A stretch of DNA of 64,000 nt from Pseudomonas sp. FeN3W (GCA_030263805.2 CP136010.1:4541001-4605000); one strand, 5' to 3'. Numbered from the stretch's first letter, positions 26,817 through 34,487 are shown. Numbers and translations: made by a program. The notes: generated from the sequence alone by a model not told the origin.

Positions 26817-28225
26817 AGCGGGAATCAACCAGGGCCAGCTCGACAAGGCCTGTACCAGCTGGCGGGCCGGCGACCTCGCATTCGCAGTTTCGCCTGCTCG
26901 GCAAGCGTCGCTTCCTGCCTTTCTTCTGCACGCAACTGCTCGGTGCATTCAACGACAACGTGTTCAAGCAGGCGCTGATCCTGGCGATTCTGTTCAAGAT
27001 CGGCACGGCCGCCGACAAGAGTCTATTGATCAATCTTTGCGCGTTGCTGTTCATCCTGCCGTTCTTTCTGTTCTCCGCGCTGGGTGGCCAGTTCGGCGAG
27101 CGCTTCGAGAAAGCCTGGTTGATTCGTCGGATCAAGTTCGCCGAGATCCTGATCATGCTTGTCGGTGCGTTCGGCATGCTGCTCGGCAACCTGCCGGTAT
27201 TGCTTGCGGTGCTTTTCTGTATGGGCACCCAGTCGGCGCTGTTCGGTCCGGTCAAGTACTCGATCCTGCCGCAGCAGCTCGCCGAGGATGAGCTGGTAGG
27301 GGGCAATGCACTGGTGGAGATGGGAACGTTCCTGGCGATTCTCGGCGGCACCATCGGTGCGGGTGTGTTGATGGCGAGCGAGGGCTACGCCGAGTTGGTG
27401 GCGATCGGCGTGGTGTTGATCGCGCTGGTCGGTTATCTCGCCAGTCTGGCCATTCCAGTCGGCACGGCAGCGCTGCCGACCCTGCACATGGACTGGCATG
27501 TGCTGCGTCAGTCATGGCGCATTCTGCGGCTGGGGTTCGGTCAGCAGCGGGCCGTTTCCCGGGCCATGCTGGGCAATTCCTGGTTCTGGTTTCTCGGTGC
27601 GACCTACCTGACGCAGATCCCGGCGTTCGCCAAGGACTATCTCGGCGGCGATGAAAGCGTGGTGACGTTGATCCTGACGCTGTTCTCGGTCGGCATCGCC
27701 CTGGGTTCGCTGCTTTGCGAGCGCCTGTCGCGGCACCATGTGGAGATCGGCCTGGTCCCGTTCGGAGCCATTGGTCTGAGCCTCTGCGGAGTGCTGTTGT
27801 GGTGGCATGCGAGCGGGCATGTGGCGCCTGTGGGTACGGTCGGCTGGCTTGCGCTGCTCGGCGAGCCTGCTGCCTGGTGGGTGCTGATGGATATCCTTGG
27901 GCTGGGGATTTTCGGCGGGTTGTACATCGTCCCGCTGTATGCGCTGATCCAGTCACGCAGTGTGGTTCACGAGCGCTCGCGAGTGGTGGCAGCGAACAAC
28001 ATTCTCAATGCGCTGTTCATGGTCGCATCGGCGATTATCGCAATTGTCCTGCTGGTGCTGCTGAAGCTCTCGATACCGCAGCTTTTCCTGACGGTTTCGT
28101 TGCTCAGCGTGCTGGTCTGCGGCGCGCTTTTCATCGATGCGCCGGAGTTCATCGAGCGTTTTCTGATCTGGTCGCTGGGGGAGCGATTAGGCGGGTCGCT
28201 GGCGTTGCAGCTGAAGGTGCGTTGA
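26813..28225 (+). CDS. MFS transporter, LplT-like (lysophospholipid transporter family)
   Basis: The 470-residue protein has about 12 membrane helices and starts the transporter part with FLPFFCTQLLGAFNDNVFKQAL, the signature of the LplT/MFS group found alone or fused to acyltransferase and acyl-ACP synthetase domains. Here the soluble acyltransferase domains are absent. LplT flips lysophospholipid across the inner membrane for reacylation; this role is inferred. The first 35 residues are Ser/Thr/Arg-rich and variable. The ATG overlaps the azlD stop (ATGA), so the gene belongs to the azlCD transcript. It converges on rdgC. Confidence 0.83.
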   Translation: MKRESTRASSTRPVPAGGPATSHSQFRLLGKRRFLPFFCTQLLGAFNDNVFKQALILAILFKIGTAADKSLLINLCALLFILPFFLFSALGGQFGERFEKAWLIRRIKFAEILIMLVGAFGMLLGNLPVLLAVLFCMGTQSALFGPVKYSILPQQLAEDELVGGNALVEMGTFLAILGGTIGAGVLMASEGYAELVAIGVVLIALVGYLASLAIPVGTAALPTLHMDWHVLRQSWRILRLGFGQQRAVSRAMLGNSWFWFLGATYLTQIPAFAKDYLGGDESVVTLILTLFSVGIALGSLLCERLSRHHVEIGLVPFGAIGLSLCGVLLWWHASGHVAPVGTVGWLALLGEPAAWWVLMDILGLGIFGGLYIVPLYALIQSRSVVHERSRVVAANNILNALFMVASAIIAIVLLVLLKLSIPQLFLTVSLLSVLVCGALFIDAPEFIERFLIWSLGERLGGSLALQLKVR

Positions 28226-28231
28226 GGGGAG

Positions 28232-28253
28232 CGGGGCGCCGATCGGCGCCCCG
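28232..28253. terminator. Palindromic hairpin between convergent MFS gene and rdgC
   Basis: A perfect 22-bp palindrome built on GGGGCGCC / GGCGCCCC lies in the 36-bp gap between the two stop codons. No T-run follows on either strand, so it may act as a bidirectional or processing hairpin. Confidence 0.5.
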
Positions 28254-28261
28254 AGCGGGTG

Positions 28262-29182
28262 TCAGAGGCCCTGGGGGACTTCTTCGCCACCGAACGCCTC
28301 GAACAGCGCAGGCAGGAACTCGCGGAAGGTCATCATCATCAGCAGGAAACTGGCGTCTTGCTGGGCAAGGGCGTCTTCACCACCGTCCTGCTCGGCCTGG
28401 TCCTGTAGCAACTCCTCGAAGCGCAGGCGCTTGATGATCAACTTGTCGTCCAGCACGAAGGACAGCTTGTCCTGCCAGGCCAGCGACAGCTGGGTGACCT
28501 GCTTGCCGGCTTCCATGTGCTGCTGGATCTCGTCGCTGGTCAGGTCCTGGCGTTTGCAGCGCACCACGCCGCCGTCCTCGTGGGTATCGCGCAGCTCGCA
28601 TTCGTCGAGCACGAAGAAATCGTCTGCGGACTTTTGCGTCTTGACCCAATCGGTCAGGGTGGCGCTTGGCGCGATCTTCACCGTCAGCGGGCGCACCGGC
28701 AGCGAGCCGATCGCTTCACGCAGGGTGGACAGCAGGTCCTCGGCCTTCTTGGGACTGGCCGAGTTCACCAGAATCAGCCCGCGCTCGGCGTCGATCGCGG
28801 CGAAGGTGCCGGATTTGCGGATGAAGGCGCGCGGCAGAAAGGCCTGGATGATCTCGTCCTTTATCTGGTCGCGCTCCTTCTTGTAGACCTTGCGCATCTG
28901 TTCGGCTTCGATCTCGTCGACCTTTTCCTTCAGCGCGTCCTTGACCACGCTGCCCGGAAGAATGCGTTCTTCCTTGCGCGTGGCGATCAGCAGGAAGCCT
29001 TGGCTGACGTGTACCAGCGGGGCGTCTTCGCCTTTGCCGAAGGGCGCGACAAAACCGTAGGTGCTCAGCTCCTGGCTGGCGCAGGGGCGGGCAGGTTTGG
29101 CGGCCAGTGCAGCTTCGAGTGTCTCGGCATCTAGAGCGACGTTCTGGGTGAGACGGTAAACGAGCAGGTTACGAAACCACAT
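28262..29182 (-). CDS. rdgC: Recombination-associated protein RdgC
   Basis: RdgC is a ring-shaped DNA-binding protein that restrains RecA activity. The 306-residue length and the start MWFRNLLVYRL, the FGKGEDAPLVHV segment, and the RLRFEELLQDQ segment near the C terminus match the family across its full length. The gene stands alone, convergent with the MFS gene and divergent from the tRNA pair. Confidence 0.95.
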   Translation of the reverse strand: MWFRNLLVYRLTQNVALDAETLEAALAAKPARPCASQELSTYGFVAPFGKGEDAPLVHVSQGFLLIATRKEERILPGSVVKDALKEKVDEIEAEQMRKVYKKERDQIKDEIIQAFLPRAFIRKSGTFAAIDAERGLILVNSASPKKAEDLLSTLREAIGSLPVRPLTVKIAPSATLTDWVKTQKSADDFFVLDECELRDTHEDGGVVRCKRQDLTSDEIQQHMEAGKQVTQLSLAWQDKLSFVLDDKLIIKRLRFEELLQDQAEQDGGEDALAQQDASFLLMMMTFREFLPALFEAFGGEEVPQGL

Positions 29183-29397
29183 GGCGAGGTAGATCTCCGG
29201 AAAGCAAAGGGGAGCATTATTCCTGCCTGGCCAGTTCAGGCCAACCCTGCGGGAGGTTAATGCGCGGCGGACGGGAAAAATTGGCTGGTAAATCGAGGGT
29301 TTTCCTAAGTCTTTGGAACTTCTGCAATTTTTTTTTCAAAAGGGGGTTGCCAAGGTGCGGAACCCTCTCTAGAATGCGCCCCACTTCGAGAGCAAAC

Positions 29398-29473
29398 GGG
29401 TGATTAGCTCAGCTGGGAGAGCATCTGCCTTACAAGCAGAGGGTCGGCGGTTCGATCCCGTCATCACCCACCA
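29398..29473 (+). tRNA. tRNA-Val (anticodon TAC)
   Basis: A 76-base tRNA with acceptor stem GGGTGAT / ATCACCC, encoded CCA, anticodon loop CTTACAA (TAC, reads GUA) and T-loop GGTTCGATCCC. A TTGCCA-like -35 and TAGAAT -10 (about 29346 and 29370) lie just upstream. Confidence 0.98.
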
Positions 29474-29486
29474 CTCGAGGTTTAGC

Positions 29487-29563
29487 GCAGCGGTAGTTCA
29501 GTCGGTTAGAATACCGGCCTGTCACGCCGGGGGTCGCGGGTTCGAGTCCCGTCCGCTGCGCCA
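29487..29563 (+). tRNA. tRNA-Asp (anticodon GTC)
   Basis: A 77-base tRNA with acceptor stem GCAGCGG / CCGCTGC, encoded CCA, anticodon loop CTGTCAC (GTC) and T-loop GGTTCGAGTCC. It lies 13 bases after tRNA-Val, so both come from one precursor. Confidence 0.98.
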
Positions 29564-29605
29564 TATTCGCTTCACGGGTCCACTGAACGCCCTGAAGCAA
29601 CGAGA

Positions 29606-29628
29606 AAGCGGCCTATGGCCGCTTTTTT
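29606..29628 (+). terminator. Terminator of the tRNA-Val/tRNA-Asp transcript
   Basis: The 7-bp or longer stem AAGCGGCC / GGCCGCTT with a TAT loop is followed by TTTTTT. Confidence 0.88.
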
Positions 29629-29726
29629 CGTTTTCGGCATTTCTCTTCTTCACTTTCATGGTCCTAGCGCTCGAGCCAGTCTCTTTGCGCCCGCGTTGCT
29701 GCGCCGCTGGCTGGCTGCCGTTGCGT

Positions 29727-29784
29727 AGGTGCGCTCCGCGCGCCAATGGGGTTGTACGGGCTCGCGGTGCGCGGAGCGCACCCT
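29727..29784. repeat. REP-like inverted repeat
   Basis: Left arm AGGTGCGCTCCGCGCGCC (29727-29744) and right arm GGTGCGCGGAGCGCACCCT (29766-29784) are inverted copies differing by one inserted base and one substitution. The sequence type resembles interspersed GTGCGCTCCGCGCAC repeats of Pseudomonas genomes. It lies between the tRNA terminator and the 3' end of the NifQ-like gene. Confidence 0.6.
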
Positions 29785-29795
29785 GCGGCTGGCTG

Positions 29796-30323
29796 TCAGG
29801 CTGTATCGTGACGTCCGTGCTCGGTCAGGCTTCGCTGCAGCAGATGGGCGAGCAATTGCTGCCAATCCTCGAATGCGTGGCTGGCCGGTGTGGGCAGGCG
29901 AGGGAAATAGTGGGCCATGAGCAGGTCCACCTGCTGCGGCTCGTCCATCCCGAGGGTTTGCCAGAGGGGGCTTTCGTCGCAGCAGGCAATCGCCAGGCAG
30001 CGCGCCAGCCAGTCGGATCGGGCGTCGGGGTTCGCTGGGCGGGCGTCCTGCAACAGATGCAGCATGGGGGCGAAGCCCGGCGGCGGGTCGTTCGCCAGGT
30101 GCGGGTAATGCCGCTCGATGCTGTCCGGCAGCGGCTGCGAAGGCAGGCAATGCAGGTGCATGCGGCGATGTTCCTCGCGGGGCAGTCCGAGCGTCCAGGC
30201 GAACAACGGCAGTTCGCCCTGCTCGGCCTTGAGGCAGGTGGCCGTTATCGCGGTGTGCAGCAATCGCGGCAGTTGCTCGTTCGGTTCGTCGCGCCGGCAG
30301 GGTTCGGGGTTTTCGCTGTTCAT
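29796..30323 (-). CDS. NifQ-like protein lacking the C-terminal cysteine cluster
   Basis: The 175-residue protein resembles NifQ, which delivers molybdenum for FeMo-cofactor synthesis. Points of match to Klebsiella NifQ as I remember it are ELPLFAWTLGLPREEH (NifQ SFPLRMGLSPRDW), SPLWQTLGM (HLWQDLGL) and LLMAHYFPRLP (LMSDCFPQL). The C-terminal Cx4Cx2Cx5C cluster that binds the Mo-Fe-S group in NifQ is absent; the protein ends with HGRHDTA after the region where it should be. A Cys-Cys pair occurs at about 113-114 (AIACC). It is last in a three-gene operon, its ATG overlapping the methyltransferase TGA (ATGA at 30320-30323). No nif structural genes are in the window. The homology call is moderately secure; function is open. 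Confidence 0.65.
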   Translation of the reverse strand: MNSENPEPCRRDEPNEQLPRLLHTAITATCLKAEQGELPLFAWTLGLPREEHRRMHLHCLPSQPLPDSIERHYPHLANDPPPGFAPMLHLLQDARPANPDARSDWLARCLAIACCDESPLWQTLGMDEPQQVDLLMAHYFPRLPTPASHAFEDWQQLLAHLLQRSLTEHGRHDTA

Positions 30324-31120
30324 CTCGGTATCTCCCAGGCGAGGAAGGCCCAGCGCATCGGCGCGCCGCCGCGCCGCGCATGTTCCGGATCGGCCTCGAA
30401 CCAGTCGCGCAGCGCTGCCCGCTCTTCGCCAGCCAGTTCGCCGAACGACCAGGCGACCTTGTCGGCGAAGTCCTCGAAGCGGCTGCAGCCGGCCAGCCGG
30501 CTGGGCGTCTCGATATAGTCCAGGCGCGGGTGGATGCCGCGCCTGTGCAGCAGGTTGAGGGTGTAGATGTAGTCCGGCAGGGCCGGTCGCTCGCGTCCCA
30601 ACAGCGTGGCGATTTCGCCGTCGACGAAACGGCCGCCGACCAGTTGGGTCAGGTAGGCGCGCAGGCGGGCATGGTGGTTGATCTTCTCCAGCGCCGCGTC
30701 CAGATCGGCGACGATGCCCGAGCGCGAGGCCACCAGGATGTCGCACACCGGCACGTCGCTCCAGTCGTCTTCCCAGGCGCGCTGGATGGGTTGCACGTTG
30801 TCCAGCCCGAGTCGGTGGGCGTTGTCCCGCAGGCAGGCGAGCATGGCCGGGCTGTAGTCGAGGCCGTAGACCCGCTCCAGGCGCGGGGCCAGGGGCAGGC
30901 AGATGGTGCCGGGACCGCAGCCGACGTCCAGCAGGCTGCGGGCACCGTCGAGATTCATGCGGTGGACGAAGGCCTCGGCATAGGCCCCGCCGAGGGCGCT
31001 GTGGCTTATGGCGGCGGCGCGCTTGTCCCAGTCGCTGGCCGGCTTCGGCGGGCGCTCGCTGCGTCGCAGGTGCTGGCGGTAGCGTTCGGCGAAATCGATA
31101 TCATCGAGGCTCATGGTCAT
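30320..31120 (-). CDS. Class I SAM-dependent methyltransferase
   Basis: The 266-residue protein has a canonical SAM-binding motif LLDVGCGPGTICLPLA near residue 65, followed by the acidic loop GLDYSPAML and post-motif LVASRSGIVADL. The N-terminal 60 residues are helical and charged. The substrate is unknown: similarity is to the general Methyltransf_11/25 fold only. The gene is the middle one of the DUF2478-methyltransferase-NifQ-like operon and overlaps both neighbours by 4 bp (ATGA at each junction), which argues that the three products work together. A second in-frame ATG six bases downstream of the chosen start is also possible. Confidence 0.85.
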   Translation of the reverse strand: MTMSLDDIDFAERYRQHLRRSERPPKPASDWDKRAAAISHSALGGAYAEAFVHRMNLDGARSLLDVGCGPGTICLPLAPRLERVYGLDYSPAMLACLRDNAHRLGLDNVQPIQRAWEDDWSDVPVCDILVASRSGIVADLDAALEKINHHARLRAYLTQLVGGRFVDGEIATLLGRERPALPDYIYTLNLLHRRGIHPRLDYIETPSRLAGCSRFEDFADKVAWSFGELAGEERAALRDWFEADPEHARRGGAPMRWAFLAWEIPR

Positions 31121-31677
31121 CCTTCTCGGATTCGGTCGTCAGCTTCTGTCGGGACGAGAGCGGGCATCCGCGCGGGCAGGCTGTGGGCCCAGGCGAGCAG
31201 GGCGCTTTTCCGCTGCGGCAGGAGGCAGTCCGGGTGGCCAGTAAAACGCTGCCAGTCGGCCTGGTATTGCGGGCTGACCAGGGTCAGGAGCGGGATGGCT
31301 TCGCTCATCAGTGCGAGCATTTCCTGGGCGAAGCCCCGGCCACTGGCTTCCTGCATGCCGAAGCGGTTGACCAGCACCAGGTTGGGTCGTTCGGTCAGGG
31401 CTTCGCGCAACACCGTGCTGGCCTGGGCCAGGCCGCCGGGATCGAGGCTGCAAGCATGCGAGCCCGGGCCGAGAGCCTGGGAGATATCGAAGATGCGTCC
31501 GTCGCGCAGATCGGCGATCTGCATCGGCAGTCGGCCGCTGGGGTCCTTGCCGCGTACGCTGATCAGTCCGCGTACCCGCCAGCCCTGCCGTTTCAGCGTT
31601 CTGGCGAGCCCCAGCAACAGGGCGTCGCCTTCGCCCCCACCGGCATGCAATACGGCTGCAAAGGGCATGTCGTTCAT
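31117..31677 (-). CDS. DUF2478 family NTPase-like protein
   Basis: The 186-residue protein begins with AAVLHAGGGEGDALLLGLARTLKRQGWRVRGLIS, a P-loop-like strand-loop-helix in which the Walker lysine is missing, and continues with the DUF2478 pattern DLRDGRIFDISQALGPGSHACSLDPGGLAQAS and LVLVNRFGMQEASGRGF. DUF2478 proteins are often found beside molybdenum transport genes, as I recall, but have no proven function. The ATG at 31677 follows GGAGGA on the minus strand; the longer in-frame extension lacks similarity. It is the first gene of the operon and its stop overlaps the methyltransferase start by ATGA. Confidence 0.78.
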   Translation of the reverse strand: MNDMPFAAVLHAGGGEGDALLLGLARTLKRQGWRVRGLISVRGKDPSGRLPMQIADLRDGRIFDISQALGPGSHACSLDPGGLAQASTVLREALTERPNLVLVNRFGMQEASGRGFAQEMLALMSEAIPLLTLVSPQYQADWQRFTGHPDCLLPQRKSALLAWAHSLPARMPALVPTEADDRIREG

Positions 31678-31849
31678 GTCGAGTCCTCCGTGCGGACGCC
31701 GAAGTCGATCCTGGCGGGCCGAAGCCGGAAGGGCGGTGGAATGACCGATATCCGCTTCATGCCTTCGGCCCGCTCGGCCTGGGCCGGGTGTCATTCGCTG
31801 CGCTTCGACAGGATGCCGGCAAGTGGAGAACAGGATCATTCACCACCGC

Positions 31850-31892
31850 TATATTCATTTCTATATAGCGCTTGCGCCTTGACCTCGGTCAA
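31850..31892 (-). promoter_or_regulatory. Predicted ANR/DNR (FNR-type) box and -10 of the DUF2478-methyltransferase-NifQ-like operon
   Basis: A perfect 5-4-5 palindrome TTGAC-CTCG-GTCAA lies at 31879-31892, the Pseudomonas FNR-family site. On the minus strand an AATATA -10 element lies at 31855-31850. If transcription starts near 31843, the box is centred near -42, the class II activation position. A 166-base leader would follow. Expression under low oxygen or nitric oxide is inferred. Confidence 0.65.
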
Positions 31893-32035
31893 TCGCCAGC
31901 ATCTACATGATGCACTTCTTGTTGTAACGGCTGTCTTCCTGTGCATGATGCGGGGTCGTAGCCAGCGGTCATGCGCGCCTGTTAAGCTCCGGCACCGATT
32001 TGGATGCGTCCTACGACCTATATAAGGGAAACAGC

Positions 32036-32785
32036 ATGAGACTGAGACATCATCGCTTGGCATCGGCAGTCGCTCTGGTTGGCCTGGTACTGGCCGGCTG
32101 CGACTCGCAGACGAGCGTCAAGCTGGAAACTCCGGCGCAGAAGGCGTCCTACGGCATCGGCCTGAACATGGGCAAGAGCCTTGCGCAGGAGGGTATGGAT
32201 GATCTCGACTCCCAGGCTGTTGCGCAGGGTATCGAAGATGCCATCGGCAAGAAGGAGCAGAAGCTCACCGATGAGCAACTGATGGAAGCCTTCACCTTCC
32301 TGCAGACCCGTGCCGAAGAGCGCATGGCCGAGATGAACGCCAAAGCGGTCGAGGCCGGCAAGAAGTTTCTCGAAGACAACGCCAAGCGCGAAGGTGTGAA
32401 GACCACCGAATCCGGTCTGCAGTACGAAGTCATCAAGTCCGCCGAAGGCCGTCAGCCGACCGAGAGCGATGTGGTGACCGTGCACTACGAGGGCAGCCTG
32501 ACCGACGGCACCGTCTTCGACAGCTCGATCAAGCGCGGCAGCCCGATCGATCTGCCGGTCGGTGGCGTGATTCCAGGTTGGGTCGAAGGTCTGCAGCTGA
32601 TGCATGTGGGCGAGAAGTACAAGCTCTACATCCCGAGCGAGCTGGCCTATGGCGAGCAGAGTCCGAGCCCGCTGATCCCGGCCAATTCGGTGCTGGTTTT
32701 CGATCTCGAGCTGCTGGATATCAAGGGTGACGAGGCCGAGCAGCCCGCAGCCGAGCAGCCTGCTGAAGCAGTCGAGCAGGAATAA
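32036..32785 (+). CDS. FKBP-type peptidyl-prolyl isomerase, lipoprotein
   Basis: The 249-residue protein has a lipobox (VLAGC, Cys22), an N-terminal dimerisation domain of the FkpA/Mip type (about 35-125, KASYGIGLNMGKSLAQ) and a C-terminal FKBP catalytic domain (about 135-235) with VTVHYEGSLTDGTVFDSS, PGWVEGLQLM and PSELAYGEQ. The tail is Glu/Ala/Gln-rich (EQPAAEQPAEAVEQE). Such proteins catalyse proline isomerisation and chaperone folding in the periplasm. The ATG at 32036 follows AAGGG; a start 36 bases upstream would bury the signal peptide. It is the PA3262-like neighbour of rdgC in PAO1, here separated from it by the tRNA pair and the NifQ-like operon. Confidence 0.92.
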   Translation: MRLRHHRLASAVALVGLVLAGCDSQTSVKLETPAQKASYGIGLNMGKSLAQEGMDDLDSQAVAQGIEDAIGKKEQKLTDEQLMEAFTFLQTRAEERMAEMNAKAVEAGKKFLEDNAKREGVKTTESGLQYEVIKSAEGRQPTESDVVTVHYEGSLTDGTVFDSSIKRGSPIDLPVGGVIPGWVEGLQLMHVGEKYKLYIPSELAYGEQSPSPLIPANSVLVFDLELLDIKGDEAEQPAAEQPAEAVEQE

Positions 32786-32807
32786 GCGGTTCTCTTCGCT
32801 GCAAACG

Positions 32808-32840
32808 AAAACGCCCCGATCTTGTCGGGGCGTTTTTATA
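32808..32840. terminator. Terminator between the FKBP gene and bfr (convergent)
   Basis: A 12-bp stem AAAACGCCCCGA / TCGGGGCGTTTT with a 5-base loop, flanked by T on the right and A on the left, so it can act for both convergent genes. Confidence 0.88.
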
Positions 32841-32856
32841 TGGGCGTGATACCCAA

Positions 32857-33327
32857 TCAGTCGTCCATCTGCGACTGCAGATAGTTTTCCATGCCCACCT
32901 TGTCGATCAGGCTCAGTTGCGTCTCCAGCCAGTCGATGTGCTCCTCCTCGGATTCGAGGATATCTTCCAGCAGCTCGCGACTGCCGTAGTCGCCGACACT
33001 TTCGCAGTAGGCGATGGCGACCTTCAGGTCCTGCACGCCACCTTGCTCCAGCCTGAGGTCGCACTCGAGCATCTCGCGAGTGTTCTCACCGATCAGCAAT
33101 TTGCCCAGGTCCTGCAGATTCGGCAGGCCTTCCAGGAACAGGATGCGCTTGATCAGCTTGTCCGCATGCTTCATCTCGTCGATGGATTCTTCGTACTCAT
33201 GCTTGCCGAGCTTGCCGAGACCCCAGTCCTCATACATGCGCGCGTGCAGGAAATACTGGTTGATGGCTACCAGCTCATTGCCGAGGATTTTGTTGAGGTG
33301 CTGGATGACCAGCTTGTCGCCTTTCAT
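32857..33327 (-). CDS. bfr: Bacterioferritin, heme-ligand type
   Basis: The 156-residue protein forms the iron-storage shell. All ferroxidase ligands are in place: Glu18, Glu51, His54, Glu94, Glu127 and His130, with Tyr25. Met52 is the heme ligand, so this is the heme-binding (BfrB-like) subunit. The ATG at 33327 gives MKGDKLVIQHLN, the standard start; an in-frame ATG 33 bases upstream has no support. It lies downstream of bfd on the same strand but beyond a terminator, so it needs its own promoter in 33328-33475, where I see no strong Fur box. Confidence 0.96.
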   Translation of the reverse strand: MKGDKLVIQHLNKILGNELVAINQYFLHARMYEDWGLGKLGKHEYEESIDEMKHADKLIKRILFLEGLPNLQDLGKLLIGENTREMLECDLRLEQGGVQDLKVAIAYCESVGDYGSRELLEDILESEEEHIDWLETQLSLIDKVGMENYLQSQMDD

Positions 33328-33475
33328 GTAGTTAGCCTGCCTGACGCGGTGGGAATGCAAGCAGTCTGGCCACGGTCGGGCGACCTGTCAAACCTAAGTC
33401 ATTGAATGCAAAAGCTAAACCCTAGCGAGAATAGTTGCGTTCCGCATTCGGCTGAGCAACTTGCTGATTTGCAGG

Positions 33476-33506
33476 CAAAAAAAAGCCGGGCATAGCCCGG
33501 CTTTAT
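33476..33506 (-). terminator. Terminator of bfd
   Basis: On the minus strand, stem AAGCCGGGC / GCCCGGCTT with a short TAT loop is followed by a run of eight T. Confidence 0.85.
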
Positions 33507-33518
33507 GGCTTCAGTCTG

Positions 33519-33737
33519 TCACGCCTGAACAAAACTGGCAGGGTAGGCGAGGGAGGCCTGGGCGTTTTGCACGTTGCTGAGCGTCTCGCGAACGACCTGC
33601 TTGGCGACGCAGGCGCACTTGCCGCACTGGGTGGCGACGCCGGTCGTTTCACGTACTTCACGGTAACTGCAGCAGCCTTCGTAGATGGCATCGCGAATCT
33701 GGCCGTCGGTGACACCTTGGCAAAGACAGACGTACAT
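33519..33737 (-). CDS. bfd: Bacterioferritin-associated ferredoxin
   Basis: The 72-residue [2Fe-2S] protein has the Bfd ligand set Cys4, Cys6, Cys38 and Cys41 (CLC...CGKC). Bfd docks on bacterioferritin and passes electrons to the heme to release stored Fe3+. A Fur box lies 43-61 bases upstream of the ATG, consistent with induction under iron limitation, as in P. aeruginosa. It precedes bfr but is separated from it by a terminator, so the two can be regulated oppositely. Confidence 0.95.
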   Translation of the reverse strand: MYVCLCQGVTDGQIRDAIYEGCCSYREVRETTGVATQCGKCACVAKQVVRETLSNVQNAQASLAYPASFVQA

Positions 33738-33779
33738 AAAGCACTACCCGTTGAATTCGTTGACGGTTGGGATGCTAAT

Positions 33780-33798
33780 CAGAATGAGAATAATTGTC
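33780..33798 (-). promoter_or_regulatory. Fur box upstream of bfd
   Basis: On the minus strand GACAATTATTCTCATTCTG closely matches the 19-bp Fur consensus (GATAATGATAATCATTATC type) and sits where the bfd promoter should be. Confidence 0.8.
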
Positions 33799-33929
33799 AA
33801 AGTGCGTTCGTCGGGGTTCTCCCGATGAGCGTATCTTTCGTTCGTACCGATGGCGCCGAAGTATGCAGCCAAGATCGGTTTTGACCGCTTTGCGGTAGAC
33901 TGCGCGCCTTTTCGCCACGGAGGCCGTTC

Positions 33930-34469
33930 ATGGCCCTGCAAGCCACACCCTATAAAGTCGAGCTGAATCTCACGGATCTGGACCGTGGGGTTTACGAGAA
34001 TTTGCGCTTTACCGTCGCCAAACACCCGTCGGAAACCGAAGAGCGCCTCGGCGTGCGATTGATCGCCTATGCGCTCTGGTATAGCGAGCAGCTGGCCTTT
34101 GGCCGGGGCCTGTCCGATGTGGATGAGCCCGCGCTCTGGGAAAAGAGTCTGGATGGCCGCGTTCTTCATTGGATCGAAGTGGGGCAGCCGGACGCGGAGC
34201 GCTTGACCTGGTGTTCGCGACGGGCAGAGCGCGTCAGCCTGGTGGCCTATGGCAATCTGCGCGTCTGGCAGGGCAAGGTGATCGATGCGGTGAAAGGATT
34301 GAAGAATCTGTCCATTGCCACCATCGACTCCGAGTCACTCGCCGCGTTGGTCAAGGATCTGCCGCGTAGTCTGCAGTGGGGCGTGATGATCAGTGACGGT
34401 ACGTTGTTCATCACCGACGAACGAGGCCAGTTCGAAGTGAAGCTGGGCTGGTTGCTCGGCGAGCGCTGA
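33930..34469 (+). CDS. yaeQ: YaeQ family protein
   Basis: The 179-residue protein matches YaeQ over its whole length (MALQATPYKVELNLTDLDRGVY, ETEERLGVRLIAYALWY, EVGQPDAERL). YaeQ has a PD-(D/E)XK nuclease-like fold in structures; the Glu of SETEERLGVR and E-x-G in WIEVGQPD fit that core. It was once described as a suppressor of RfaH loss, a role not well supported. It stands alone, convergent with the NRAMP-like gene. Confidence 0.92.
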   Translation: MALQATPYKVELNLTDLDRGVYENLRFTVAKHPSETEERLGVRLIAYALWYSEQLAFGRGLSDVDEPALWEKSLDGRVLHWIEVGQPDAERLTWCSRRAERVSLVAYGNLRVWQGKVIDAVKGLKNLSIATIDSESLAALVKDLPRSLQWGVMISDGTLFITDERGQFEVKLGWLLGER

Positions 34470-34487
34470 GCGCGCCCGCCGCATCGT

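Noticed and set aside
29398..29563. Integration site of a genomic island at the tRNA-Val/tRNA-Asp pair
   Set aside because: No integrase and no second copy of a tRNA 3' end was seen in the following sequence; only a short repeat and the NifQ-like operon follow.
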